A stretch of DNA of 64,000 nt. Origin: Pseudomonadales bacterium (lineage in GTDB: Bacteria > Pseudomonadota > Gammaproteobacteria > Pseudomonadales > UBA7239). The translations under genes were made by a program, and so were the position numbers. The stretch is from positions 124,001 to 188,000 of the forward strand of contig JANQLY010000010.1 of assembly GCA_028280345.1 (NCBI GenBank), given 5' to 3'. Every line of letters begins with the position of its first letter. Positions within the stretch are counted from its first letter, which is position 1. A model generated the notes under the pieces. It did not search any database. It was not told where the DNA came from and saw only the letters and a list, made by a program, of their open reading frames with translations. Below are positions 26,440 to 36,396 of the stretch, one piece after another.

Positions 26440-27573
26440 TTATCGACGGCGTGAATAGCCAGTTTCACTACAGTCAAGATACCCTGATATTTCCAGCTGT
26501 AGCAATATTGGCAGGATAATTTCAACCGGCTTTCCAGTATACTCAACCAGTTCATCCAGAGTTATAGCATCGTAGGGAATATTGTTGAGTAGCTGGGCTG
26601 CTTCTGGCTTGAGAGATTGAGAGTCGGGCTCGCCAATGGCAACGGGTGACCAATGACAGGGGCAGCCGAGGGCATCAAGGATATCCTCGCTGCTTTCCAC
26701 AAGTGCAGCGCCCTGTTTTATCAGGTCGTGACAACCGCGGCTGTTCGGGCTTCTTACTGAACCTGGTACTGCAAACACTTCGCGGTTCTGCTCTATCGCG
26801 TAACGCGCGGTGATCAACGAGCCACTGCCCGGTTGTGCCTCAACCACCACTATACCGAGGCTGAGCCCACTGATAATACGATTGCGGCGCGGAAAGTTTT
26901 CCCGCAATGCTGCTGTACCTGGCGCAAACTCGGAGACAACAGCACCTTGCTGTTTAATGATTTCGCAAAGCTGGTTGTGGCGCCTGGGATAGCACAGGTC
27001 AATTCCGGTGGCGATCACGGCAATAGTCGGAGTTTGTTGTTGTAAGGCGCCTTTGTGAGCTGCTGCATCTATGCCAAGGGCAAGACCGCTTGTTATCGTA
27101 AAGTCTGCCATGCCGAGCTCCGCGGCGAAAGCCTGGGCAAGCTCAATGCCGGCAGGAGTTGCCTTGCGGCTGCCAACGATAGCGAGTTGTTGTGTCTGCA
27201 GTAGATCGACGTTTCCTGCAACATAGAGTATTGGCGGTGGGCAGGAGATTTCCTGTAGCAGTGCCGGATAGCTGGCATCCTGTTGTGTGACAAGAGCAAT
27301 GTTGTGTTGGGCCAGCCAGTCCAGTTGAGTTTGTATTTGCTGACTGATGCCGCTGTGCTGGCGTTTGCGCCATCTTATCAGGGCCTTAAGCGTATCTGGT
27401 GCAAGCAGCGGCGCGAGTTCATCACTGTGGGCTTCGAGTGCAGCGCTGGCAGAGCCAAATTGCCAGATCAAGTGGAGCTGCGTAGCAGGGCCACAGCCGG
27501 GCAGAGATTGCAGGGTTAACAGGGAAATATGGTTATCGGTAAAAGAGGGGAGGTATTTATCTGGTTTGTTCAT
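26440..27573 (-). CDS. dprA: DNA processing protein DprA
   Basis: A 377-residue DprA/Smf protein that loads RecA on incoming single-stranded DNA in natural transformation. The Rossmann fold carries VGSRKATPAG, TSGLALGIDAAAHKGAL, ENFPRRNRIISGLS and VVVEAQPGSGSLITA. An N-terminal helical region (LLTLQSLPGCGPATQLHLI) and a C-terminal winged-helix-like region (about 310-370) flank it. The start is backed by AAGGAAG. It sits next to tsaP and def as in Pseudomonas. Together with type IV pilus genes, competence is possible but not shown. Confidence 0.95.
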   Translation of the reverse strand: MNKPDKYLPSFTDNHISLLTLQSLPGCGPATQLHLIWQFGSASAALEAHSDELAPLLAPDTLKALIRWRKRQHSGISQQIQTQLDWLAQHNIALVTQQDASYPALLQEISCPPPILYVAGNVDLLQTQQLAIVGSRKATPAGIELAQAFAAELGMADFTITSGLALGIDAAAHKGALQQQTPTIAVIATGIDLCYPRRHNQLCEIIKQQGAVVSEFAPGTAALRENFPRRNRIISGLSLGIVVVEAQPGSGSLITARYAIEQNREVFAVPGSVRSPNSRGCHDLIKQGAALVESSEDILDALGCPCHWSPVAIGEPDSQSLKPEAAQLLNNIPYDAITLDELVEYTGKPVEIILPILLQLEISGYLDCSETGYSRRR

Positions 27574-27654
27574 TGCCGCTTCCTTGCAGGTGTTCAGTAA
27601 GAGTTTGTCGCTGATCCATCAGCGTGTATTCATACCATACAAAAATAGCGCGCA

Positions 27655-27685
27655 TAAAAAAAGGCCGCACTGAGCGACCTTTTTC
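27655..27685 (-). terminator. Terminator after tsaP
   Basis: On the - strand, GGTCGC and GCGGCC form a 6-base stem (one G-U) around a 5-base loop, with A-run before and a 7-base T-run after. It lies 16-46 bases past the tsaP stop, upstream of dprA, so tsaP appears to end independently. Confidence 0.75.
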
Positions 27686-27700
27686 AGAGCATCAATAAAA

Positions 27701-28810
27701 TTAAGGGTTGCGAATAATATCGCCAACTTTAAGTGGACGGTCAGCGTACAGCACGAGTGCAAGGCTCACCTTGTCAAATGTAGTGAAGACCATAATCAGG
27801 CCGGCACGTTCTGCTGGCAGTTGCAGGGTTTGCTCGGTCAGCGGGTCGCGAATCACTTCACCTTTCTGGTAAATAGCCAGTACGTTACCGGCTTCAAGGT
27901 CTTCACGCTCGCCCTTGTTAATAGTTACAACGTTCATTGCACCTACCTGGGAAACACCACCCTCAACATCAATAATGTAGCCATTAATGTCGGAGTCCGG
28001 CGCTGAAGGGTAAAAGATGGATTTAACCCGGCGCTCCTGGTTAATCAGCAGACGATCTCTGAGGTTTACCTCCATCGTTGAACGCACTACGGAGAGCCGC
28101 GCAATATCACCCTCGACATCACGTACCTTACCGGTACCAATATCAATTGCCTGAACACCGAGCACCTCATTGGTTTCGGGATCAGTGTAAGTCCTGCCCT
28201 GGCGGAAAATACCATAAACCGCATTGTCTTCACCAAAAGAACCGCGAGCGTACATTTCGCCGCCGACACCGGTAATGACATGGCGTTGTGAACCCTGTAC
28301 AACATAAGGAGCGGTCGCAATTTCTTCTTCGCTCACAACACGGGAGCCAGTAAGAAACGGATCAATAACATCAAGCGGAATAGCCGGAATCGGATCTTCC
28401 AGTGGTAATACATGCACAGAAGGCTCAAGTTTGATATCGCCGGACTTGCTAGTCGAAGAAGCGGAAGAGCCTGGCGTCATTTTGTATGTGCGACCTGCTT
28501 CGCCACGTTTAACGGTCAGGTGAGGCGAACCTTCAAGATAAATGAGTTTGACGGTATCGCCGGGATAAATCAGATGCGGGTTTTCAATCTGTGGGTTTAC
28601 GTGCCAGATCTCCGGCCACATCCACGGATTTTTCAGGAATCGGTTGGAGATGCCCCAGAGCGTGTCGCCCTTTTCAACCAGATAGCTGTCAGGGTGATCC
28701 TCCTTGAGGATCTTGTCCGGGTCGCCATGCCCGTCAGCCCAGCACAACCAGCTGATGAATAATGCCCCAATAATTGCAGAGATTGGTTTTATAAGCGCCT
28801 TCATTGTCAT
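27701..28810 (-). CDS. tsaP: TsaP-like LysM protein (pilus secretin-associated)
   Basis: A 369-residue secreted protein: signal peptide (ALIKPISAIIGALFISWLCWA), then a LysM peptidoglycan-binding domain at about 40-90 (YLVEKGDTLWGIS, HVNPQIENPHLIYPGD), then a long beta-rich C-terminal region. In Neisseria and in Pseudomonas PA0020 this protein anchors the type IV pilus secretin to peptidoglycan. The neighbouring dprA, def, fmt and rsmB match the PA0016-PA0021 order from memory. The start at 28810 is chosen because GGAAGG precedes it and it begins a good signal peptide; the frame extends further upstream without support. Confidence 0.85.
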   Translation of the reverse strand: MTMKALIKPISAIIGALFISWLCWADGHGDPDKILKEDHPDSYLVEKGDTLWGISNRFLKNPWMWPEIWHVNPQIENPHLIYPGDTVKLIYLEGSPHLTVKRGEAGRTYKMTPGSSASSTSKSGDIKLEPSVHVLPLEDPIPAIPLDVIDPFLTGSRVVSEEEIATAPYVVQGSQRHVITGVGGEMYARGSFGEDNAVYGIFRQGRTYTDPETNEVLGVQAIDIGTGKVRDVEGDIARLSVVRSTMEVNLRDRLLINQERRVKSIFYPSAPDSDINGYIIDVEGGVSQVGAMNVVTINKGEREDLEAGNVLAIYQKGEVIRDPLTEQTLQLPAERAGLIMVFTTFDKVSLALVLYADRPLKVGDIIRNP

Positions 28811-28970
28811 TGCGGCCTTCCCGTTCTTTATTAAAAATGGTGCTTTCAGATGTTGTATACTGGCGCTGTTTAGTGGCCCTGACCCCATCCCAAAAGGCAC
28901 CTAATTACTTAAGGATCATAATCTTAGCAGCAAAAGCTACCATTTTACTAGAAGTTTGTCACAAAGATTT

Positions 28971-29483
28971 ATGGCTATACTCGAAATTTTAGAATTCCCC
29001 GATCCGAGGTTGCGCACTCGGGCCGAACCGGTTGAAATAGTGGATGATGCTGTCAAACAGCTCGTCGACGACATGTTTGAAACCATGTATGACGCACCAG
29101 GGATTGGATTGGCGGCTACCCAGGTCAATTACCATAACAGAATAGTGGTTATTGATGTTTCAGAAGACAAAAATGACCCGCTGGTCTTCATTAATCCCGA
29201 AATTACCGTACTTGAGGGAGAAGAAGCAGAATATCAGGAAGGTTGTCTGTCAGTGCCTGGCTATTATGAAACTGTGGTCAGACCGGAGAATATCGTCGTC
29301 AACGCTTTGAACCGTGAAGGGGAAGCGTTTGAAATGCGCCCGGAGGGCCTGCTCGCCGTTTGCATCCAGCACGAAGTTGACCACCTAGAAGGCAAACTGT
29401 TTGTCGACTATCTGTCGAATCTGAAGCGACAGCGCATCCGCAAGCAGCTCGAAAAGCAACATCGCCAGCAGCAAAAAGCCTGA
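28971..29483 (+). CDS. def: Peptide deformylase
   Basis: A 170-residue metalloenzyme that removes the formyl group from nascent proteins. All three signature motifs are present: [16 protein letters not shown] and [12 protein letters not shown] (metal ligands Cys and two His). The start [14 protein letters not shown] matches the family; an in-frame TTG at 28956 is not needed. Fmt, which adds the formyl group, follows 7 bases later. Confidence 0.97.
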   Translation: MAILEILEFPDPRLRTRAEPVEIVDDAVKQLVDDMFETMYDAPGIGLAATQVNYHNRIVVIDVSEDKNDPLVFINPEITVLEGEEAEYQEGCLSVPGYYETVVRPENIVVNALNREGEAFEMRPEGLLAVCIQHEVDHLEGKLFVDYLSNLKRQRIRKQLEKQHRQQQKA

Positions 29484-29490
29484 CTGATTG

Positions 29491-30450
29491 ATGAGTCATA
29501 AGCCGCTACGCCTCATTTTTGCCGGCACCCCGGAATTTGCCGGAGCTCACCTTGATTATCTGCTCGGTTGTGATGGTCTGGATGTTGTGGCTGTTTACAC
29601 GCAGCCGGATCGACCCGCGGGTCGCGGTAAAAAACTGACAGCCAGTCCAGTCAAACAGCTTGCACAGGAGCATCAGCTATCGGTTCACCAGCCGCAAAGC
29701 CTGAAAAGCCCGGAGGCACAACAGCAGCTTGCTGCGTTGCAGCCGGATGTGATGGTGGTGGTTGCCTATGGACTGATTCTGCCGCAGGCAGTGCTTGCAA
29801 TACCGGTGCACGGTTGTATCAATGTGCACGCGTCGTTATTGCCGCGTTGGCGCGGGGCAGCACCCATCCAGCGTGCTATTGAAGCGGGTGATGGTGAAAC
29901 CGGCATAACGATTATGCAGATGGACAGCGGTCTGGATACAGGTGATATGTTGCACAAAGTAACTTGCCCGATTGGAGAGACAGAGACCGCCGGGCAGTTA
30001 CACGACCGCCTGCTCGAACTCGGTGGACCGGCTCTTCATGACGTATTGCAACAGATACAGACCGGACAGTTGATACCTCAGCCCCAGGATAGCAGCCTGA
30101 GTACCTATGCCGATAAAATTACCAAGGCAGAAGCACGGCTCGATTGGCAGGACGGTGCCGATGAACTGGCGCGCAAATGTCGGGCATTTAATCCGTTTCC
30201 CATCGCTTTCTTTGAATTGGAAGATAAAAATGTTCGAGTCTGGAAGGCGCAAGTGTCAGATGGTGCTACCGCTGGCACACATCGGCCAGGAGAAATTGTC
30301 AGTAGTGACAAAAACGGTATTGTTATTGCCTGCGGTGAGGGACAGCTGTGTTTACAGGAATTGCAAATGCCGGGTAAAAAGCCGATGGCCGTCGCAGCCT
30401 TGTTAAATGCTTCACGCAAGCAATTTGCCCCGGGCCTGGTACTCGCGTGA
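29491..30450 (+). CDS. fmt: Methionyl-tRNA formyltransferase
   Basis: A 319-residue enzyme that formylates initiator Met-tRNA using 10-formyl-tetrahydrofolate. N-terminal FAGTPEFAGAHL, PDRPAGRGKKLT, INVHASLLPRWRGAAPIQ (catalytic Asn and His), and DSGLDTGDML are visible. The C-terminal tRNA-binding domain follows. Starts 7 bases after def; an alternative TTG is 3 bases earlier. Overlaps rsmB by 4 bases. Confidence 0.97.
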   Translation: MSHKPLRLIFAGTPEFAGAHLDYLLGCDGLDVVAVYTQPDRPAGRGKKLTASPVKQLAQEHQLSVHQPQSLKSPEAQQQLAALQPDVMVVVAYGLILPQAVLAIPVHGCINVHASLLPRWRGAAPIQRAIEAGDGETGITIMQMDSGLDTGDMLHKVTCPIGETETAGQLHDRLLELGGPALHDVLQQIQTGQLIPQPQDSSLSTYADKITKAEARLDWQDGADELARKCRAFNPFPIAFFELEDKNVRVWKAQVSDGATAGTHRPGEIVSSDKNGIVIACGEGQLCLQELQMPGKKPMAVAALLNASRKQFAPGLVLA

Positions 30451-31820
30451 GCCGCAAACAAAAAAACAACGTCCGTACCGAAGCCGCAAAAGTCGTATCA
30501 GTCGTTATGCGGCAGCGGGGTTCACTCGATACGTTGTTAGCAGAAGCCACGAAACGTATTGAGCAAAGTGAATATGGGTTTCTCCAGGAAATCTGTTATG
30601 GCACACTGCGCCACTTTTTTTCCTTGCAGGCGCACATTAATCAATACCTGAAAAAACCGCTGAAAGATAAAGATAGTGATGTACTTGCACTGTTGTTAAC
30701 GGGTGCTTATCAATTGTCCTATATGCGTGTGCCGGATTACGCAGCGATCAACGAAAGCGTCAGTGCCGCGGTGCTATTAAATAAACCCTGGGCAAAAGGG
30801 CTGGTTAATGCGGTGCTGAGAAAAGTTAAAGATGCTCAGGAACCACAGCTTAAACCTGCCGACAAGGCGGATCATCCGCTGTGGTTGTATAAAAAAATTC
30901 GTGCTGCGTGGCCTGACGAGGCAGAGAGTATTTTTGCAGCGAATAATTTGAAAGCGCCTATGACACTGCGCGTGAACCTGTCGCGGTTAAGTCGTGAGAA
31001 ATATCTGGAGCAGTTACAGCGGGTAGAGATTGACGCAGAAAAAACAGCTTTTAGTGAAGCGGGCATACAACTTTGCGAAGCGGTTGATGTAGAGCGGTTA
31101 CCGGGTTTCAGCGAAGGAGATGTTAGCGTTCAGGATGAGGCTGCGCAACTTGTGGCACCACTGCTGGAACTGGAGCCAGGACTGTCGGTGCTGGATGCCT
31201 GCGCGGCACCTGGTGGTAAAACCTGCCACATGCTGGAAAGTGTTACAGAGTTAAAGGTAACCGCGCTTGACTGTGAAGAGCATCGCCTGCAACAACTTGA
31301 AGAAAATCTTCAGCGTCTCGGTGTGTCGGCAAAAACAGCCTGCGTTGATGCGGCACAACCTCAATTGTGGTGGGAGGCGATCAACACAGGTGAGCAGTTT
31401 GATCGTATCCTGCTGGATGCACCTTGTTCGGCAAGTGGGGTAATACGCCGTCATCCGGACATTAAATTACTGCGCCGAGAAACCGATATTGTTGCATTGG
31501 TTGAAACTCAAACCATGCTGCTTGAGGCACTGTGGCCACTGTTAAAACCCGGTGGAAAATTGCTCTATACAACCTGTTCTATTCTGCCGGAAGAGAACGA
31601 AGAAGTTGTTGCATCTTTTTTGGCAAAAGCGGATGATGCTATGGTAAGTGCCCTTGATGTGGAGTGGAATCAGACTGTCAGCAAGGTGACAAAAACAGCG
31701 CAACCGGAAAAGTCAGCACAAAGCGGTTGTCAATTGTTGCCACAACAAAACGGCTATGACGGATTCTATTTTGCCCGACTTATCAAGACAGCACCTCCGG
31801 GAAAGGCAGATTCGATTTGA
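30447..31820 (+). CDS. rsmB: 16S rRNA (cytosine-967-C5) methyltransferase
   Basis: A 457-residue RsmB/Sun protein: NusB-like N-terminal domain (about 1-140), then the methyltransferase domain with SAM motif VLDACAAPGGKTCHML and catalytic Cys residues in DAPCSASGVIRRHPD and YTTCSILPEENEEV. GTG start overlapping the fmt stop by four bases (GTGA), typical of translational coupling. Part of the def-fmt-rsmB-trkA block. Confidence 0.96.
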   Translation: MSRKQKNNVRTEAAKVVSVVMRQRGSLDTLLAEATKRIEQSEYGFLQEICYGTLRHFFSLQAHINQYLKKPLKDKDSDVLALLLTGAYQLSYMRVPDYAAINESVSAAVLLNKPWAKGLVNAVLRKVKDAQEPQLKPADKADHPLWLYKKIRAAWPDEAESIFAANNLKAPMTLRVNLSRLSREKYLEQLQRVEIDAEKTAFSEAGIQLCEAVDVERLPGFSEGDVSVQDEAAQLVAPLLELEPGLSVLDACAAPGGKTCHMLESVTELKVTALDCEEHRLQQLEENLQRLGVSAKTACVDAAQPQLWWEAINTGEQFDRILLDAPCSASGVIRRHPDIKLLRRETDIVALVETQTMLLEALWPLLKPGGKLLYTTCSILPEENEEVVASFLAKADDAMVSALDVEWNQTVSKVTKTAQPEKSAQSGCQLLPQQNGYDGFYFARLIKTAPPGKADSI

Positions 31821-31903
31821 ACATTGAATCAAACCTGACAGCAGCTAACACAAGCGGGCAATTCGGTAGCGGTGTCGACAATATAGACCGATAGATAAAT
31901 GCA

Positions 31904-33292
31904 ATGAAGATTATTATTCTCGGCGCAGGCCAGGTGGGTGGAACACTGGCGGAACACCTTGCCAGCGAGGCCAACGACATCACGGTTGTCGATACGTCCA
32001 ACGAAAATTTACACGAACTGCAAGACCGTCTGGATCTGCGTACAGTGTCCGGTATGGCATCACACCCCTCGGTACTAAAGCAGGCTGGCGCTGAAGATGC
32101 TGACATGCTGATTGCGGTTACCAATAGCGATGAAGTGAACATGATCGCCTGTCAGGTGGCCTACAGTATGTATCGTACACCGACAAAGATTGCCCGGGTG
32201 CGTTCAGCAGACTATTTTGATATCCATTCGCTATTTAAAAACGAAGCAATCCCTATTGATGTACTGATTCGTCCGGAGCAATTGGTCACGGATAACATTG
32301 CGCGCTTGATTGATCATCCAGGCGCTTTGCAGGTACTTGATTTTGCCAATGGCCTCGTTCAGCTAGTGGCCGTGCGTGCCATTCTGGGTGGGCCGTTAGT
32401 GGGGCAGGAATTACAAAATCTGCGCGAGCATATGCCGTCAGTTGATTCCCGTGTTGCTGCTATCTATCGCCGTGGCAGAGCCATTGTGCCGAAAGGACAC
32501 ACAATAGTAGAGCCGGATGATGAAGTATTTTTTATTGCCGATCGCAATGATATTCGCTCTGTAATGAGTGAGCTGCGCAAAGTTGAAAGCACATACAAAA
32601 GAATTATTATTGCCGGCGGTGGCAACATCGGTGCCGGGTTGGCAAAGGTCAAGGAAAGTCGCTACCAGGTAAAAATTATCGAGTTCTCGGAAGCGCGCTG
32701 CCAATATCTGTCAGAACAACTCGATAAAACTATTGTGTTGCACGGAAGTGCGTCGGACAAGGAACTGTTACTTGACGAGAGTATAGAAGATACCGATGTG
32801 TTCTGTGCGCTAACTAATGACGATGAAGCCAATATCATGTCTTCAATGCTGGCAAAACGACTCGGCGCAAAAAAAGTTATGGCGCTTATCAGTAAACCCG
32901 CTTATGTAGATCTGGTTCAGGGGGGTGAGATTGATATTGCAATTTCACCGCAACAAACCACAATCAGTAGTTTGTTAACTCATGTGCGTCGCGGAGACAT
33001 TGTTAACGTGCACTCTCTGCGCCGTGGTGCAGCCGAGGCGATCGAAGTAATTGCTCATGGAGATCAACGCTCGTCCAGAGTTGTAGGTCGCATGATCGAG
33101 GAAATAGATTTGCCTGAGGGGGTGACAATTGGTGCATTGGTACGAGACGATGATAATGGACATTCAAAAGTATTGATTGCTCATCATGACCTGATTATAG
33201 AGTCGGGTGATCATGTTATCGTCTTTTTAACCGATAAACGTAGAATGAATGAAGTTGAGCAACTGTTCCAGGTTGGTTTCAGTTTCTTCTAG
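31904..33292 (+). CDS. trkA: Trk potassium uptake regulator TrkA
   Basis: A 462-residue peripheral protein with two RCK units. Each begins with a nucleotide-binding fold ([16 protein letters not shown] at the N terminus; [15 protein letters not shown] around residue 233), followed by TrkA-C domains. It binds NAD(H)/ATP and gates TrkH. It sits immediately upstream of trkH, and follows rsmB as in Pseudomonas. Confidence 0.96.
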   Translation: MKIIILGAGQVGGTLAEHLASEANDITVVDTSNENLHELQDRLDLRTVSGMASHPSVLKQAGAEDADMLIAVTNSDEVNMIACQVAYSMYRTPTKIARVRSADYFDIHSLFKNEAIPIDVLIRPEQLVTDNIARLIDHPGALQVLDFANGLVQLVAVRAILGGPLVGQELQNLREHMPSVDSRVAAIYRRGRAIVPKGHTIVEPDDEVFFIADRNDIRSVMSELRKVESTYKRIIIAGGGNIGAGLAKVKESRYQVKIIEFSEARCQYLSEQLDKTIVLHGSASDKELLLDESIEDTDVFCALTNDDEANIMSSMLAKRLGAKKVMALISKPAYVDLVQGGEIDIAISPQQTTISSLLTHVRRGDIVNVHSLRRGAAEAIEVIAHGDQRSSRVVGRMIEEIDLPEGVTIGALVRDDDNGHSKVLIAHHDLIIESGDHVIVFLTDKRRMNEVEQLFQVGFSFF

Positions 33293-33307
33293 CCGGAGCG
33301 CATAGCT

Positions 33308-34756
33308 GTGCACTTTACAATTACCGCAAAAATTCTCGGCATGTTGCTGATGTTATTCAGCATTACGCTGTTGCCGCCAATGGCGATTTCGTTGTGGTAT
33401 GACGACGGTGCATTGCCAGGCTTTATTACGGCGTTCTATTTAATTTTCACTACGGGAGTTTTTCTCTGGTTCCCGACGCGTCGCTATCGGCAAGAAATGC
33501 GCACACGCGATGGATTTTTTATTACGGTTTTGTTTTGGTGTGTGCTGGGGCTTGTCGGCGCATTGCCGTTCTTTCTTGCAGAACAGCCTGAGCTATCTAT
33601 TACCGATTCTGTATTTGAATCCATGTCCGGCTTAACGACAACAGGTGCAACGGTGATTACGGGTCTTGATCAGTTGCCTCGATCTATCCTGTATTATCGT
33701 CAGCAGCTACAGTGGTTAGGTGGTATCGGTATTATTGTTATTGCTGTGGCGATTTTGCCGATGCTCGGTATCGGGGGTATGCAGCTTTATCGTGCCGAGG
33801 CGCCAGGCCCCGTCAAGGATTCAAAACTTACTCCACGTATAACTGAAACTGCAAAGTCGTTGTTCCTGATTTATGTTGGGTTAACGGTAGCGTGTATGGG
33901 CGCCTATTGGCTAGCGGGTATGAGTTTGTTTGATGCATTGGCCCACAGTTTTTCAACGGTGGCAATTGGTGGTTTTTCAACTCATGATCAAAGTATTGGT
34001 TATTTTGATAGTCCGGCGGTGATGTTGGTGGCAACGTTTTTTATGCTGTTGTCAGGCATTAACTTTGCTTTGCATTTTTTTGCCTGGCGTAATTATAGTG
34101 TTACACATTATTTTCGCGATCCGGAGGTCCAGTTCTATCTGGTGATTATTGGGTTGGCTTGTGTGGTTGCCTGTCTGTATCTATTTTTCTCCGGTACGTT
34201 TGATTTTAACGACAGTATTATTCACGGCATCTTTCAAGTGGTTTCGATTACGACGACAACCGGATTTGTCACCGATGATTTTTCTATGTGGCCGACATTC
34301 CTGCCGTTTATGTTGTTCTTTCTTGCATTCATGGGTGGTTGCGCTGGCTCTACTGCTGGTGGCATGAAAGTTGTCAGGGTATTGTTGATACTCAAGCAAG
34401 GTTTGCGGGAAATCTACCGGCTGATACATCCGAATGCGGTTATCCAGGTCAAGCTTGGGCACAAAACAGTGCCGAATCGCGTTATTGAAGCCGTATGGGG
34501 ATTTTTATCTGTTTATGTTTTTACTTTTGTCATCATGCTGCTTGCATTGGAAGCAACCGGGCTTGATGCGATTACTGCGTTTACTGCAGTGGGTGCGTGT
34601 ATTAATAATCTTGGCCCGGGCCTCGGTGGTGTCGCACAGCATTATGGTGATATTAATAATGCGTCGAAGTGGGTGTTGTGTTTCGCCATGCTGCTTGGGC
34701 GACTGGAAATCTTTACACTGCTGGTACTGTTTACACCAATGTTCTGGCGCCGTTAG
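33308..34756 (+). CDS. trkH: Trk potassium transporter membrane subunit TrkH
   Basis: A 482-residue integral membrane K+ channel-like subunit. Four selectivity-filter-like segments are visible, for example SGLTTTGATVITGLD, STVAIGGFSTHDQSI, SITTTTGFVTDDF and AVGACINNLGPGLG, plus the cytoplasmic loop MGGCAGSTAGGMKVVR. GTG start 15 bases after trkA. A functional Trk system with trkA is expected. Confidence 0.95.
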   Translation: MHFTITAKILGMLLMLFSITLLPPMAISLWYDDGALPGFITAFYLIFTTGVFLWFPTRRYRQEMRTRDGFFITVLFWCVLGLVGALPFFLAEQPELSITDSVFESMSGLTTTGATVITGLDQLPRSILYYRQQLQWLGGIGIIVIAVAILPMLGIGGMQLYRAEAPGPVKDSKLTPRITETAKSLFLIYVGLTVACMGAYWLAGMSLFDALAHSFSTVAIGGFSTHDQSIGYFDSPAVMLVATFFMLLSGINFALHFFAWRNYSVTHYFRDPEVQFYLVIIGLACVVACLYLFFSGTFDFNDSIIHGIFQVVSITTTTGFVTDDFSMWPTFLPFMLFFLAFMGGCAGSTAGGMKVVRVLLILKQGLREIYRLIHPNAVIQVKLGHKTVPNRVIEAVWGFLSVYVFTFVIMLLALEATGLDAITAFTAVGACINNLGPGLGGVAQHYGDINNASKWVLCFAMLLGRLEIFTLLVLFTPMFWRR

Positions 34757-34909
34757 TGCGGTTTCACAGTTTTGGAGACCGGCGTCACAAAACAGTTAAA
34801 AAACCACCAGCATGTGAACTCTGTCAATTTATTTTGCTCGCAAGGGGCGTAGTCTAAATCAAACCTTAACAGGAAACACATAGAAGTATCGGGTTTCGGG
34901 AGGTTTGAT

Positions 34910-35041
34910 ATGCAGGATTTTTTAGCCAAAGTGATTTTAGTATTTGTTGTTTGTGTTGCTCTTACAGGTTTTGCGTCGCAGGTTTTAACAAGTGATCGTA
35001 GCCCTGCCGCTGTCGCAGCGATTGAAGCCGTTGATATATAA
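34910..35041 (+). CDS. Small single-helix membrane protein (43 residues)
   Basis: A short ORF with an excellent ribosome site (GGGAGG, 6 bases before the ATG) in an otherwise empty 400-base gap between trkH and ygfA. The product begins MQDFLAKVILVFVVCVALTG, giving one hydrophobic helix (about residues 6-22), then a polar, Ala-rich tail. No family recognised. The remaining flanks (34757-34909 and 35042-35164) show no other gene. Reality rests on the ribosome site and the hydrophobic profile only. Confidence 0.5.
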   Translation: MQDFLAKVILVFVVCVALTGFASQVLTSDRSPAAVAAIEAVDI

Positions 35042-35164
35042 ACGCACGCGAGTAGACAATCGGTAACAATTCACAAAATCACGAAAAAGAGACTCTGGTT
35101 CGGATATTCTCAGTTACCGGGTTTCAATACGGTCGCTATAGTGCGGTAACTTAAGAAGCGGCAC

Positions 35165-35764
35165 TCAGGTTTTAATAACCTCTTGATCAGTAGCAATGTA
35201 ATCAAGAGGGATGTCCCAGGCTTCACAAGCTAGGAAAGCCTCTTCCTGGCACTTATGAGCAAGTCCAATTAATACCACGGACTTGCTCTTTTTTTTGTCT
35301 GTCCGTTGTTTGAAAGCAAAGGTGCGATCATAAAAACCGCCACCCATGCCGAGACGATTGCCCCGGCGGTCAAACCCGACAAGGGGCATGAGTACCAGAT
35401 CCAGTGCCCAGGCAGGTAAGCGTGATTTTTCGCATGGAGGCTCGAGAATATTGAAATAGTTGAGCAGCAGTTCGTCGCCGCTACGATAGCGCACAAACCA
35501 TAAGTTATTGTGCTTGAATGGATTCAGCACCGGTAAATAACATTCCTTACCCATTTTTTCAGCGGCGATTAACAGAGCGTGTGGGCTGATTTCACCATCA
35601 GCGGCAAGATAGAAAGCAATGCGTTTACTGCGTAAAAATACCGGATGGCTGCGCAACCGTTTTAACAAAGCCTGACTGGCTTTGCTTTGCTCGAATGGAG
35701 ATAGTGCGTTACGTCGGGCGCGCAGTTGTTTGCGTAGGGAAGCACGCCCTGGAGAGGTATTCAC
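35165..35764 (-). CDS. ygfA: 5-formyltetrahydrofolate cyclo-ligase
   Basis: An approximately 199-residue enzyme converting 5-formyl-THF to methenyl-THF with ATP. Motifs: RKQLRARRNALSPFEQ at the N terminus, FYLAADGEISPH, YLPVLNPF, LVLMPLVGFDRRGNRLGMGGGFYDR. It follows 6S RNA on the same strand, the conserved gamma-proteobacterial arrangement where the two are often co-transcribed. Start uncertain: GTG at 35764 gives a family-like N terminus, while the frame can extend to a TTG at 35803, nearly touching 6S RNA. Confidence 0.9.
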   Translation of the reverse strand: MNTSPGRASLRKQLRARRNALSPFEQSKASQALLKRLRSHPVFLRSKRIAFYLAADGEISPHALLIAAEKMGKECYLPVLNPFKHNNLWFVRYRSGDELLLNYFNILEPPCEKSRLPAWALDLVLMPLVGFDRRGNRLGMGGGFYDRTFAFKQRTDKKKSKSVVLIGLAHKCQEEAFLACEAWDIPLDYIATDQEVIKT

Positions 35765-35819
35765 AATAATAGACAGATCCGGAATAAAAAAGGAATTATG
35801 CAATCAACAGGTAGGTTAA

Positions 35820-35996
35820 GGAAGATCCCAAGGTGCCGCTGTTGGCATTGCCTTGAACCCGACGGTTCAAGGGGGAGAAACTGTCATGCATAAGGCTTTC
35901 CGTCACGCGGACATGCACACCAACATCACGAGTTAATCCCTGGATAAAGTTTATCGGCTCAAGAACGTGCCAACTGGCAAACACCCGAGGAACTTA
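35820..35996 (-). ncRNA. ssrS: 6S RNA
   Basis: About 177 bases. Reading the - strand, the 5' segment (AAGTTCCTCGGGTGTTT) can pair with the 3' segment (GCACCTTGGGATCTTCC) as the closing stem. A strong internal hairpin is CCTTGAACC / GGTTCAAGG around CGTC, characteristic of Pseudomonas-like 6S RNAs. It lies between zapA and ygfA, the conserved location. 6S RNA mimics an open promoter and sequesters sigma-70 RNA polymerase in stationary phase. Exact ends are estimated. Confidence 0.88.
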
Positions 35997-36002
35997 TGCC
36001 AA

Positions 36003-36008
36003 AGTATA
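36003..36008 (-). promoter_or_regulatory. -10 box of the 6S RNA gene
   Basis: TATACT on the - strand placed 6-8 bases before the estimated 5' end of 6S RNA. A weak TTAAAC-like -35 lies about 17 bases further upstream. Confidence 0.55.
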
Positions 36009-36096
36009 AGGGAAAACGTGCAGGGTTTAATGTTAAATTTTTTTGAAAAAAGCCTTGAAATAGGGAATGTCAAGGCAGTTTGGGCTGAGTAGTATC

Positions 36097-36393
36097 CTAG
36101 AGTTGTAGCTGACTCTGTCCACCGAGCGCCTTGGTAATTTTGTCAGTCAGGCGTTGTAACTGGGCCTGATTGGAGCCCTTGACAGCGCCTTCCTGTAGTA
36201 GCTCGTGGGTAATGTTCAGCGCTGCCATCACCGCAATGCGCTCAAGACCGATAACATTGCCGCTGCTTTTGATTTCACGCATCTTTTCATCGAGGAAACG
36301 GGCTGAGTGGAGCAGGGAATCCCGTTCCTCCGGTGGGCAACTAACCTGATAATCGCGGTCGAGAATTGTGACATTCACAGCGTTGTCGCTCAT
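36097..36393 (-). CDS. zapA: Cell division protein ZapA
   Basis: A 98-residue protein that bundles FtsZ filaments at the division ring. N-terminal beta strands (NVTILDRDYQVSCPPEE) and a conserved central LLHSARFLDEKMREI helix are followed by the C-terminal coiled coil. It precedes 6S RNA on the same strand and follows a TIGR02449 gene by 3 bases. Confidence 0.93.
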   Translation of the reverse strand: MSDNAVNVTILDRDYQVSCPPEERDSLLHSARFLDEKMREIKSSGNVIGLERIAVMAALNITHELLQEGAVKGSNQAQLQRLTDKITKALGGQSQLQL

Positions 36394-36396
36394 GGT

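Noticed and set aside
35765-35803. TTG start for ygfA at 35803
   Set aside because: It almost reaches the 6S RNA 3' end and adds a poorly conserved leader; the GTG at 35764 gives a family-like start, though this is not certain.
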